From Candidatus Aerophobus profundus SCGC AAA252-L23 (GTDB lineage: Bacteria > Aerophobota > Aerophobia > Aerophobales > Aerophobaceae), in NCBI GenBank assembly GCA_000402295.1, contig AQRW01000184.1, positions 1 through 34,109 on the forward strand: DNA of 34,109 nucleotides, given 5' to 3'. Both the position numbers and the translations under genes were made by a program. Of this stretch, positions 7,573 through 16,010 are shown one piece after another. The notes below the pieces were generated by a model, which saw nothing but the letters and a program-made list of their open reading frames with translations, searched no databases and had not been told where the DNA came from. Within the stretch, counting starts at the first letter, position 1. Every line of letters begins with the position of its first letter.

Positions 7573-8388
7573 ATGGATCAACACTTAGTTCCAAAAGAAA
7601 ATATCCAAATATATTGTTGTATCTATAACATTGAAACTGCACTAAGGGAACTCATTATCAAGTCATTAAAGGCTATAGAGGGACCACGATGGTATAAAAA
7701 GCGTTTACCGGGGGATGTCCTCAAGAAATATCGTGAAGGAAGAGAGTATGAGAGAAATATGAAATGGACTCAATTAGTTCTCCATCATCCAATTTATTAT
7801 ATTGATTTCACTGATTTGAAAAAAATCATTGGACGTCAAGATAATTGGAGAGATACCTTTGAAGGTATTTTTGTTCGAAAAGATATTCTTAATAGTACAC
7901 TCTCTGAACTGGAATTTGTCCGAAATAGAATTGCACATAATCGAAAAGTGGCTTGCGAAGATGTTGAGATTGCAAGAGGTGCATATACGAAATTATCGGA
8001 GGCTATAGGGGAAAGGAAGTTTAATAAATTGATAGCAAAATGTACTTACGCAATGGATATTTCGGAACGATTAACCGAACTGCAGAAGGAGTCTGAAGCG
8101 ATATTCCTTATTTGCAAGGATTGTAAACCTTTGGAAAAACTCAGAGTATGGAAATCGGTTTGTGGTGAATGGTGGTTTGATGAAACATATTTGGGCCACA
8201 AGTTAGATGAAATAGTGAATTATTTTGAAATAATAGAGGAATATGCGAGTCTTCCACGAACAAGGGGTAGCGGACACAGAATTGAATTGTGGATTGAATC
8301 TAGTGACATTGAGACCAAGTATACCAATGCCCAAATTCAATTTTCGGTCTTACTAAATATTGGAGGTAAAAACTATGGATTTAAGTAA
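7573..8388 (+). CDS. Swt1-like HEPN domain protein, putative RNase
   Basis: 271 residues from ATG 7573, which has AGAAAGG just upstream; the frame is open to a GTG at 7510, with less likely residues. The central part resembles Swt1-type HEPN domains: IETALRELIIKSLKAIEGPR and WYKKRLPGDVLKKYREG, then DLKKIIGRQDNW and ELEFVRNRIAHNRK. RNRIAH (about 117-122) is the R-x4-H catalytic motif of HEPN ribonucleases, so RNA cleavage is plausible. The C-terminal 100 residues (EWWFDETYLGHKLDEIV) are unassigned. The stop overlaps the start of the AAA+ ATPase gene, implying translational coupling. An effector (HEPN) plus sensor or regulator (ATPase with TPRs) reading suggests a toxin-like antiviral pair. HEPN assignment is firm; the defence role is inferred from the neighbourhood. 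Confidence 0.8.
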   Translation: MDQHLVPKENIQIYCCIYNIETALRELIIKSLKAIEGPRWYKKRLPGDVLKKYREGREYERNMKWTQLVLHHPIYYIDFTDLKKIIGRQDNWRDTFEGIFVRKDILNSTLSELEFVRNRIAHNRKVACEDVEIARGAYTKLSEAIGERKFNKLIAKCTYAMDISERLTELQKESEAIFLICKDCKPLEKLRVWKSVCGEWWFDETYLGHKLDEIVNYFEIIEEYASLPRTRGSGHRIELWIESSDIETKYTNAQIQFSVLLNIGGKNYGFK

Positions 8389-10618
8389 ACTCCATAACCC
8401 ATATGACTTTTCCAATCCAGTTTCTGAGATGGACCTTTTCGTGGGCAGAGAAGATGAAATGGAAGAAATTAGATACTATTTGGACCATGCCAAAACAGCT
8501 CCTCGTCCAATCAATATTGCGCTACTTGGACCACGGGCATCAGGTAAAACAAGCCTTCTCAACATAGCTGAGCTTGAAGCCAAAAAAAGAGGGTTCTGTA
8601 CGGTTAGGATAGATTTGGATGAAGGCGATGCCAGAACCCAATTAGCATTTTTTTATAAACTCTTTGACGGGATATTCTCAGCAGCGTGTGAATTTGGTGC
8701 ATTCCAGGGCAAACAGGGCAAAACATACGATACTTATCTTGACATCGTAAATACATACAGTATTCCAGAAGATAAAACTTTTTGTCCTTTTTTATTTCCC
8801 TTACAGTACGCAAAAGCAGTGGGTAGCGGAAATGTCAATGCACAACTATCGGATCATAACTACAAAAATGATTTGGTTAGTATGCGCTCTGAGTTAAAAA
8901 GTCCTTTCATTTTGCTTTTTGATGAGGGTAATGTTCTTGCAAAGAGTAGAGTCCATTTGGAGAAATTGAGAAATATTTTTATGAATATTCCTGGATTTAT
9001 GCTTATTCTTACCGGAACACCGGATCTTTTTCCAGTAATGGATGACGTTTTTTCTCCTATTGTTCGTCAATTCAAAAAAATCAATGTGGGTAAGTTCAAA
9101 GACGAAAAAGAAACCAAAGACTGCATAAGAAAGCCTCTGGAAAAAATAGGAATTGCAAACATTGAGGAAATAGTAGATCTTGAAACTTATGCAGATGTGA
9201 AGGAAATTCACGATTTATCCGGTGGTCGCCCATATGAAATTCAACTAATTTGCCACGTATTATTTCGCAGAGTTCAATCCAAGCGGGCCAAAAAAATGAA
9301 ACTTGACATAAATGTCCTTGAGGATGTTCGTAAGGAGCTTGAAACTTCACAAGATATGACAATCCGTCCAATACTAACAAAAATACGGAATCTAAGTAAG
9401 AAACAACTATTAGCATTAGGTTGTTTATGCGCATACGATGGACACGCAACTCTTGATCAAATCTGGATCCTAGAGTATTTATTCCACGGTGAGAAGCGCT
9501 GGACAAAAGCCATCCTTAATAAAGAATTACAACATTTTCTAAAGAACCACATTCTTGAAAGTAAGGAAGGTATGATCATATTTGCCGGGGATGATTTTGA
9601 TAAGATTTATGCCAAGTATCTTGCTCGTGAGCAAAGTATTGCCTTAGACTTTGTGCCCTTCCCGGACCCTTTAGAAATGCTTTGGTACGTCGAGATATCA
9701 TCTATCTTTAAAGAGATTAAGGGCCTGGGTCCAATGCGGCAAACTCTTCTTTGGGACATAGATGTGGACCCTGGCGTAATTGCTGAAAAAATGGCGAGGG
9801 AAAGTTCTGATGAGAATGTATTCGTTGAAATTCCAGAGATGATAGTAGAAGATCTATATTTTTTGATGTTGAGTCACCGCAAAAATAGACTAATCCCAAT
9901 TGTTCGAATAAAGCCTATTTTACCGTGGCTAAACGCGCAGTCTTGGCATTACGCGGAGAACCCAAATGATACTAAACTCATGGATCTTTGTCTACACAGA
10001 ATTGGAACTTTAGAAAGACGTATGAGTAAAGTCGGTGGAGACTTAATAGTTGAAAAAAAGGAACTTCCCATAGCTTCAGTTGAAGTATTAGCACAGAAGA
10101 TTGAGCTCACAGCTAATGAGAAAATGAGAGGTAGCATTGTACGTCGCCATTGGATGAAGATGGCTAAAGAATATATAGAGAAATCGAATGTTGAAGAAGC
10201 GTTGCTTCATGCTAATCTACTGTATCGATATGAACCAGATCCAAAACGGGATATAAGCAACAGTCTCGGATATTTATTTATGGCTGTTGGAGATTTTGAG
10301 AGAGCCAGGAAGTTATTGGACAAAGCAATTGACGGTTGCAAGGAACCTCACGAAGCTGCCTTACCCAATTACAATCTTGGAATTCTAGAGCTAAAGTGTG
10401 GCAATTTCAGAAGTGCTTTGGCTAAATTTCAATTATGTATTGAACAAATACAGAACACTGCTAAGAAAGAAAGACTAATGAGCTGTCTCTTTGTTCCCAA
10501 AGTGATCAATGAAAAATTGGAAATTGAGGAAGTTAAACAGGAACCAGATTTGCTAGAAGTTGCTCGTGAAGCCAAAGATAACTTGGAGCTTCTATTAAAT
10601 GCTAAATCTAAGCGATAG
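8375..10618 (+). CDS. AAA+ ATPase with C-terminal TPR-like repeats
   Basis: 747 residues from ATG 8375, chosen because GGAGG lies eight bases upstream; a TTG at 8360 is less likely. The N-terminus (NPYDFSNPVSEMDLFVGREDE) matches ATPases of the AAA_16/Orc-like kind. Walker A is GPRASGKTS (about 52-60), Walker B FILLFDEGN (about 178-186), and LTGTPDLFPV looks like sensor 1. The middle (about 300-560) is a winged-helix-like and unassigned region. About 600-730 holds TPR-like helices (LGYLFMAVGDFERARKLLDK, YNLGILELKCGNFRSALAKF). This is the layout of STAND-like sensors that bind a ligand and switch on an effector. It overlaps the HEPN gene by 14 bp, so they form a two-gene operon. I know no named system with exactly this pair. 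Confidence 0.85.
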   Translation: MDLSKLHNPYDFSNPVSEMDLFVGREDEMEEIRYYLDHAKTAPRPINIALLGPRASGKTSLLNIAELEAKKRGFCTVRIDLDEGDARTQLAFFYKLFDGIFSAACEFGAFQGKQGKTYDTYLDIVNTYSIPEDKTFCPFLFPLQYAKAVGSGNVNAQLSDHNYKNDLVSMRSELKSPFILLFDEGNVLAKSRVHLEKLRNIFMNIPGFMLILTGTPDLFPVMDDVFSPIVRQFKKINVGKFKDEKETKDCIRKPLEKIGIANIEEIVDLETYADVKEIHDLSGGRPYEIQLICHVLFRRVQSKRAKKMKLDINVLEDVRKELETSQDMTIRPILTKIRNLSKKQLLALGCLCAYDGHATLDQIWILEYLFHGEKRWTKAILNKELQHFLKNHILESKEGMIIFAGDDFDKIYAKYLAREQSIALDFVPFPDPLEMLWYVEISSIFKEIKGLGPMRQTLLWDIDVDPGVIAEKMARESSDENVFVEIPEMIVEDLYFLMLSHRKNRLIPIVRIKPILPWLNAQSWHYAENPNDTKLMDLCLHRIGTLERRMSKVGGDLIVEKKELPIASVEVLAQKIELTANEKMRGSIVRRHWMKMAKEYIEKSNVEEALLHANLLYRYEPDPKRDISNSLGYLFMAVGDFERARKLLDKAIDGCKEPHEAALPNYNLGILELKCGNFRSALAKFQLCIEQIQNTAKKERLMSCLFVPKVINEKLEIEEVKQEPDLLEVAREAKDNLELLLNAKSKR

Positions 10619-10967
10619 AATCTGTAATTGATTCTTACTTACTCGGTGTCCATAAAACCAGCGTTGCCGAGGCCTTTTATGCGGGTCGTGCTGGAGTCAA
10701 CCTCTGAAATCGGAGAAAATAGATGATGGTTATTAGGATATCTGATGGGCCAGGTCAAAAGGAGTCTGTCCAAAGAGGAAACCAAGGACGTTCACTCTGC
10801 AGTTCCAACGGGAAGCCAGTAACGGAACGACAAGCCCTGCTGAGTTCTGTCGGAGACACATCATCTCCTCAGGTCTTCTGTATGACTGGAAAAAGCAGCA
10901 TATATTGGTCAAATTCGGTAGCAGACTAAAACCGGGAACCTGGCTCTCCGGCAGGCCGGAATAGATA
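10619..10967. other. Intergenic stretch without an intact gene
   Basis: Only short, unconvincing frames are present, for example MGQVKRSLSKEETKDVHSAV near 10747. Base composition changes here from AT-rich to GC-rich, so this is probably the boundary between two imported segments. No terminator with a T run is evident after the ATPase gene. Confidence 0.4.
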
Positions 10968-11290
10968 GTGGTAGACTTGCCCCAAAGATGTGAGTTTCAA
11001 AAAAGCTTTGCAGAACCGGCTGAGGCAAGAAGAGAAACAGAGGCCACGAAAACAATCCTCTTTACCCTCAACGAGTGCCGTGTGGCCGAGGACCGGCGCG
11101 ACTGCTACTGGCTTTATGTGGTCACGAACTGCTCTGGGAAACCAACACTCCAGGAGCCAATCAAAGCCCGGCCTGGTTCCCCTGGCATGAGATGACCAAG
11201 GTGGCACACTACTGATTGGAAGTGAACACCATGACACAGCCCATGACGGTACGGGAAGATTCGGTGCCTTACGTCAAGAGGAATCAATGA
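10968..11290 (+). pseudogene. C-terminal remnant of a DUF3883-type protein
   Basis: One frame reads TILFTLNECRVAEDRRDCYW and LYVVTNCSGKPTLQEPI, the pattern of the DUF3883 domain (x-LT-NEW...YWLYVV...P-L...I), which sits at the end of large helicases and ATPases of restriction/defence loci. A frameshift near 11165 switches to WFPWHEMTKVAHY, followed by TGA near 11212 where the frame continues LEVNTMTQPMTVREDS. The final TGA (11288-11290) overlaps the ATG of the next gene (AATCAATGACG). The parent gene was therefore probably the upstream partner of the DUF4062/HATPase gene in one operon; its first part has been deleted. Confidence 0.55.
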
Positions 11291-12741
11291 CGAAAGAGAC
11301 AATGGCTAAGCGCAAATACCTTTTCCTAAGCAGCGTCCAAAAGGAACTGCAGTATGAGCGGCGCGCCATAAAGGAATTTCTCGAAGGCGATGCACTGCTC
11401 CGGCGGTATTTCGAAGTGTTTCTGTTTGAAGATCTCTCCGCCAGCGATCGCAAAACAGACAATATGTACTTGGAAGAAGTCAGACTCTGTGACGTGTACG
11501 TTGGCCTCTTCGGAAATGAATATGGATCAGAGGATGCTGAAGGCATTTCCCCGATGGAGCGTGAGTTTGACCTTGCATCCGCCAAAGGCAAGTCTCACCT
11601 AATTTTCGTCAAGGGAACAGATGACAATGCGCGGAATCCCAAAATGCTCAAGTTGATTCACAAAGCGGGTTCACAGCTCATCCGCCGCCGATTCACCGGT
11701 ATTCCCAATTTGACAACGGTGCTCTATGCTGCCCTGGTCGAGTACCTGAAACACAGCGGAGATCTCCGCACGTTGCCATTCGATGCATCTGCCTGCCCCC
11801 GGGCGACTTTGGATGATCTGCCGCAGGAGAAAATCAAGCAGTTTCTGGAAACAGCGAAGCGTGAACGTAACTACGCCTTATCGGTCAGAACTAACCGAAA
11901 GAAGGCTCTGGCTCATCTCAACCTTCTGGATGACGATTGCCCCACTCACGCGGCTATCCTCCTGTTTGGTGGGAACCCACAGCGCTATCTCCCAACATCA
12001 GAGGTTAAATGTCTTCATTTCCACGGGACCAAGGTTCGCAAGCCCATTCCGTCCTACCAGATTTTCAAGGGTACCCTATTTGAATTGGTAGACCAGGCCG
12101 TGGATTTTGTTTTATCCAAAATTGCGCGGAACGTCGGCACCGGTCAGCACGGCCCTCAAGCGCCCGTCACCTATGAACTTCCCAAGCAGGCTGTGGCGGA
12201 AGCCATTGTGAACGCCGTGGCGCACCGTGATTATACCAGCAATGCGAGTGTGCAGGTCATACTGTTTACGGACAGACTGGAGGTCTGGAATCCCGGGGAA
12301 CTGCCACCGACCCTGACACCGGACCGTCTGCGGGAACCTCACGCGTCCATTCCCCGCAATCCATTGATCGCCGAACCGCTCTATCTCGCGCATTATATCG
12401 AAAAGGACGGCACCGGCATGCTGGATATGATCGAACACTGTCGGAATGCCGGTATCCCCGAGCCGGACTTCGAACAGCGGGCCGGCCAGTTCGTCGTTAC
12501 CATCTGGCGGGATTGGCTGACGTCGGAATTCCTTTCCGGTCTCGAGATCAACGACAGGCAACGCCTGGCAATAGGACGCGTGAAGCAAACTGGGCGGATC
12601 ACGAACTCGGAGTACCAGGAACTTACCGGGGTTATCCGGAAAACAGCCGCCCGAGATCTTGATGGTCTCGTAGAGAAAGGCGTTCTGGAACATGTCGGCT
12701 CAAAACGAGGAGCACACTACGTTGTGGCTCGGAAGAAATGA
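11287..12741 (+). CDS. DUF4062 and RecG-like HATPase domain protein
   Basis: 484 residues from ATG 11287 (AGAGGAAT upstream). Residues about 9-160 form a DUF4062 domain: KYLFLSSVQKELQYERRAIK, EVRLCDVYVGLFGNEYG and GISPMEREFDLA, related in layout to TIR/NTase-like effectors of defence ATPases. Residues about 295-400 are an HATPase_c_4 domain, with N-box EAIVNAVAHRDYT, LEVWNPGELPPTL and EKDGTGMLDMIEHC. The last 70 residues are a winged helix (ITNSEYQELTGVIRKTAARD). Such proteins act as DNA-linked regulators or defence factors; the activity of this one is unknown. Its start overlaps a DUF3883 remnant, and a SIR2-HerA pair follows 245 bp downstream. The frame stays open for 54 codons after the TGA stop. 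Confidence 0.82.
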   Translation: MTKETMAKRKYLFLSSVQKELQYERRAIKEFLEGDALLRRYFEVFLFEDLSASDRKTDNMYLEEVRLCDVYVGLFGNEYGSEDAEGISPMEREFDLASAKGKSHLIFVKGTDDNARNPKMLKLIHKAGSQLIRRRFTGIPNLTTVLYAALVEYLKHSGDLRTLPFDASACPRATLDDLPQEKIKQFLETAKRERNYALSVRTNRKKALAHLNLLDDDCPTHAAILLFGGNPQRYLPTSEVKCLHFHGTKVRKPIPSYQIFKGTLFELVDQAVDFVLSKIARNVGTGQHGPQAPVTYELPKQAVAEAIVNAVAHRDYTSNASVQVILFTDRLEVWNPGELPPTLTPDRLREPHASIPRNPLIAEPLYLAHYIEKDGTGMLDMIEHCRNAGIPEPDFEQRAGQFVVTIWRDWLTSEFLSGLEINDRQRLAIGRVKQTGRITNSEYQELTGVIRKTAARDLDGLVEKGVLEHVGSKRGAHYVVARKK

Positions 12742-12986
12742 GCCATTTATGAGACATATGAGACATCTGTAAGTATTGGAGAGAAAGGGGTAAGTCCCGA
12801 GAGAAATGGGACATTTTTGGGACATTTGGGACATCACACCCGTCACAGCGGCGAAAAACGAAGGGCCACAAAGGGGTCTGGACCATGAAAAAGGTAAATC
12901 AATGAAGGAACAGAGTTTTCAGACGTTGTCTGAAAAATTGCAGGGCTTGTCTGTGGGATTGAACTAATTGTGACCAAATTGCGAGA
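12742..12986 (+). other. Spacer with short GACAT repeats and open frame after the stop
   Basis: The spacer contains repeated (G)GGACAT/GAGACAT words: two near 12750-12770 and three near 12807-12833. The reading frame of the preceding gene continues in-frame past its TGA (AIYETYETSVSIGERGKSRE onward) to a TGA at about 12903-12905 within AATCAATGA. A 21-codon frame, MKEQSFQTLSEKLQGLSVGL, starts at that overlap and ends at TAA near 12966. These may be a lost C-terminal extension and the start of a deleted gene. Confidence 0.35.
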
Positions 12987-14093
12987 ATGGAAATGCCAGC
13001 CTCCATCTTAACAGAAGATAAAGCGGTTGAGACTCTGCGGAATTTCTTCCGTGAGAAGCCTTTCCTATTGTTCGGTACGGGAATGTCATGTGCATTAGAC
13101 ACTCGCTTTGGCATGATGGCTCTGAAAGGCGCCCTCACTAGCGGAATTCAGCGCGACAGGCTCACCGATCTACAGAGAACCGAATGGGATGCAGTTATCT
13201 CGGCTCTTCAAACCGGGAGTGACTTGGAGTCTGCGCTCAATGGTGTCAATGACCAGGGTCTACTCAAAATAGTCACTGAGACTACAGGGTCATTCGTCGC
13301 AAAGACAGATCGTGAGTTTGCTTGTCAGATCGCGCAAGGCAATGTCGAATGGCCTGCCACTCGCTTGCTAAAGAAACTTGTTGACACGCTTCCTGAAGGT
13401 GATCGGATACTTCACGCGCTGACACCGAATTACGATATGCTTTTTGAATATGCCTGTGACTATTGTGGAATCCCTTACACGAATGGCTTCTCCGGTGGCA
13501 TCGAACGTAGGAGGGACTGGAATGCTGCCGACTGTTCATTGCGGTCACGCGAGCGAGTCTACTATGGCAAGAAATGCAAGTCCGTCTGCAAACATAAGAA
13601 ACATATACGCATTTACAAGGTTCACGGTTCTTTGAACTACTTTTTCCATCGAAATGGTGTCATTGAAAACAACGCTTGGATGTGGAATCCGCCCGACTTT
13701 ACCGAGAGAGTAATGATTACTCCCGGGTTGTCGAAATATCAAACACTCCAACGCTATAGGCAGGAGCTTCTTCAACGCGCAGATACCGTAATCGACAGAG
13801 CGACACATTTTCTTTTTCTCGGATACGGTTTCAATGATAATCACCTTGAACAATACATCAGGCGGAAGCTCATCACACAAGGCTGTAGAGGATTAATAGT
13901 GACACGAGATTCGAATCCGCGGATTGAAAACTTGCTCTCGGAGGCCAACAATCTCTGGCTTGTGTGTAAGTCTGACAACCCTGGCTCGTTAGATACACGT
14001 ATTTTCAACAGGCAGTATTCCGACTGGTTGAGGCTTCCGGCGAAAAAGCTTTGGGATATTTGTGAGTTCACAACACAGATTCTTGGAGGATAA
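12987..14093 (+). CDS. SIR2-like NADase of a HerA-SIR2 (Nezha-type) defence pair
   Basis: 368 residues with a Rossmann-type SIR2 fold. FLLFGTGMS (about 27-34) is the nucleotide-binding loop, LTPNYDMLFEYACD (about 145-158) carries the Asn/Asp of the catalytic pocket, KVHGSLNYFF contains the catalytic histidine (about 213), and FLFLGYGFNDNHLEQ (about 276-289) is the closing motif. Proteins of this group degrade NAD+ on phage infection, starving the cell. KKCKSVCKHKK is a basic, cysteine-bearing insertion that could bind metal or nucleic acid (inference). The ribosome site GGAGG of the HerA gene lies inside its 3' end and only two bases separate the genes, so the two proteins are made together and, by analogy with characterised pairs, assemble into one complex. 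Family confidence is high. Confidence 0.9.
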   Translation: MEMPASILTEDKAVETLRNFFREKPFLLFGTGMSCALDTRFGMMALKGALTSGIQRDRLTDLQRTEWDAVISALQTGSDLESALNGVNDQGLLKIVTETTGSFVAKTDREFACQIAQGNVEWPATRLLKKLVDTLPEGDRILHALTPNYDMLFEYACDYCGIPYTNGFSGGIERRRDWNAADCSLRSRERVYYGKKCKSVCKHKKHIRIYKVHGSLNYFFHRNGVIENNAWMWNPPDFTERVMITPGLSKYQTLQRYRQELLQRADTVIDRATHFLFLGYGFNDNHLEQYIRRKLITQGCRGLIVTRDSNPRIENLLSEANNLWLVCKSDNPGSLDTRIFNRQYSDWLRLPAKKLWDICEFTTQILGG

Positions 14094-14095
14094 TC

Positions 14096-15835
14096 ATGGC
14101 TATATTTACATTCGATGCATCACATGCTCTTGGAAGAGTCCGGGCTGTAGATACCCGGAGGGTAAATCTACAGGTCAATACTGATGAAGACCTAAGAAAG
14201 GCGCGTGTTGGTCAGCTTGTCGCCCTCGCGTTGCCAGGCGCGATTGAGGAGTGGTTAATTGGTATTATTGATAAGGTCGTCAAGACCCCCGTTCTTGAGG
14301 AACAGGATATACCAGAGAATGTCAGCACGGATGATTTGGCCTCAATAATTTCTCCCCGCGAGAGTGTCCTCAACACGGTCCAATTGACACTGGTCGGAAC
14401 GGTCAGTTTGACCACGGACAATAAGCCACACTTTTCTCGGTCTTTGGTTCAGGTGCCCGAAATCGATGGGACATGCCACATCCTACGCGACGCTCAACTC
14501 CAAGCGTTCATGAACCTGCTTTCCACCGAAGGGAAAACGGATCACTCTCTGGAGATTGGTCGTTACACGATAGATGAAAATGCTGTAGCTTATCTTGATG
14601 GCAACAAGCTCTTCCAGCGGCATGCATCACTTCTTGGTAGCACAGGCTCTGGCAAGTCATGGTCCGTGGCGGCCATCTTGGAACAAGCCGCCAACCTTCC
14701 ATCAGCCAACCTAATAGTGTTCGATCTTCATGGCGAGTATCGCGAACTTTCATACGCTCGCCATCTTCGCATTCCGGGGCCGGAGGAACTCGGAAAATCG
14801 GATGACTCCCTCCTCTTTCTACCATATTGGCTTCTGAATGCAGAAGAACTACAGGCCATGTTCATAGACCGCAGTGAATTTAGCGCCCATAATCAAGTTA
14901 TGGCGTTTCAGGATACCGTTGTCACCGAGAAAAAGAAACAGCTGGAATCACTGCAGAAGACAGATGTCTTGAACGCATTCACATTGGACAGCCCAGTTCC
15001 TTTCTCCGTCGAGAACGTTATCGGTGAACTCAAACGGATGAATGAAGAAATGGTCCCAGGTTCAAAGGGAGGAACTAAGCAAGGTGTGTTCTACGGCCAG
15101 TTCAGTCGGTTGCTTGTCCGCTTGAGCAGTAAGATCAGCGATAAGCGTTACGGGTTCCTATTTCAGGCACCTTCATCTGCACACGAATATGACGCGATGG
15201 CTTCAATGATAAAACGGCTTATGGACTATTCCGAGCAGAAGGCACAAATCAAGGTCATCAATTTCTCGGAGGTTCCTGCAGATATCCTTCCAATCATCGT
15301 CGGTCTTGTTGCTCGCATCATCTACCAGGTGCAATTCTGGACCGATCGCGACAAGCGTAAGCCAATGGCTCTCGTATGCGACGAGGCACACATGTATCTG
15401 CCTAAAAAGGAGGGAAAAAACCCCGTGGAGCAGCGAGCCATCGAGAACTTCGAGAAGATTGCCAAGGAAGGGCGAAAGTACGGCGTTGCACTCTTGATCA
15501 TAAGCCAGCGGCCCTCTGATGTGAGTCCTACAATCCTCAGCCAGTGCAACAACGTCGTGACTCTCCGTCTGACGAATGGCGATGATCAAGCCACGGTCAG
15601 AAAGCTCATGCCGGAAAGCCTAGAAGGGTTAATGGATACCCTCCCGATTCTGGACATTGGGGAGGCGCTGGTGGTTGGCGATGCGGTGTTGCTCCCAAGT
15701 AGGATTCGTATTCGTCCTCCTAAGGAAAAGCCGCTTAGCGCCACCATTGACTTCTGGGATGAATGGAGCAAAGATCCGGACACTCCGGACTTCGCCAAGG
15801 CGGTTGAGAATATGCGCAGACAAAATCGTGCCTGA
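14096..15835 (+). CDS. herA: HerA-type hexameric ATPase/DNA translocase of the HerA-SIR2 pair
   Basis: 579 residues. The N-terminal HAS-barrel-like domain (about 1-110: LGRVRAVDTRRVNLQVNTDE) precedes a FtsK/HerA ATPase core with Walker A LLGSTGSGKSW (about 179-189), Walker B MALVCDEAHMYLP (about 424-435), the arginine-finger-type segment IAKEGRKYGVALLIISQRPS (about 455-473) and a C-terminal IRIRPP tail. It should form a hexamer that hydrolyses ATP and regulates or docks the SIR2 effector. The start ATG 14096 has GGAGG eight bases upstream. A hairpin terminator follows 36 bp after the stop. The gene symbol denotes the family; this is the defence paralogue, not the archaeal DNA-repair gene. Confidence 0.92.
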   Translation: MAIFTFDASHALGRVRAVDTRRVNLQVNTDEDLRKARVGQLVALALPGAIEEWLIGIIDKVVKTPVLEEQDIPENVSTDDLASIISPRESVLNTVQLTLVGTVSLTTDNKPHFSRSLVQVPEIDGTCHILRDAQLQAFMNLLSTEGKTDHSLEIGRYTIDENAVAYLDGNKLFQRHASLLGSTGSGKSWSVAAILEQAANLPSANLIVFDLHGEYRELSYARHLRIPGPEELGKSDDSLLFLPYWLLNAEELQAMFIDRSEFSAHNQVMAFQDTVVTEKKKQLESLQKTDVLNAFTLDSPVPFSVENVIGELKRMNEEMVPGSKGGTKQGVFYGQFSRLLVRLSSKISDKRYGFLFQAPSSAHEYDAMASMIKRLMDYSEQKAQIKVINFSEVPADILPIIVGLVARIIYQVQFWTDRDKRKPMALVCDEAHMYLPKKEGKNPVEQRAIENFEKIAKEGRKYGVALLIISQRPSDVSPTILSQCNNVVTLRLTNGDDQATVRKLMPESLEGLMDTLPILDIGEALVVGDAVLLPSRIRIRPPKEKPLSATIDFWDEWSKDPDTPDFAKAVENMRRQNRA

Positions 15836-15871
15836 AAAACGAGGAGAAAAATTAGTATGGCCCAGTACAAT

Positions 15872-15909
15872 AGTAAAGCACCCTGCCTTGAAGGGCAGGG
15901 TGCTTTACT
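15872..15909. terminator. Strong hairpin terminator between convergent defence operons
   Basis: A perfect 16-bp stem, 15872-15887 with 15894-15909, and the loop TTGAAG. It sits between HerA (plus) and the large SIR2 partner gene (minus), so it likely stops both. The downstream sequence CCTTTATT is only moderately T-rich. Confidence 0.8.
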
Positions 15910-16010
15910 CCTTTATTCATGACCTTTTGAACTTCCCAAATTTTGTGCTACAGGCACAATCCTTTTCTTCATCTTTTATTGTATGCCGCCTCTTCTGAAT
16001 TTGGATGGCT

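Noticed and set aside
10723..10929. Plus-strand frame in the spacer after the AAA+ gene
   Set aside because: No homology recognised, no good ribosome site, low coding character.
12112..12693. 193-codon minus-strand frame
   Set aside because: Antisense to the HATPase domain, whose motifs are unmistakable on the plus strand; GC-rich third positions keep the opposite strand open.
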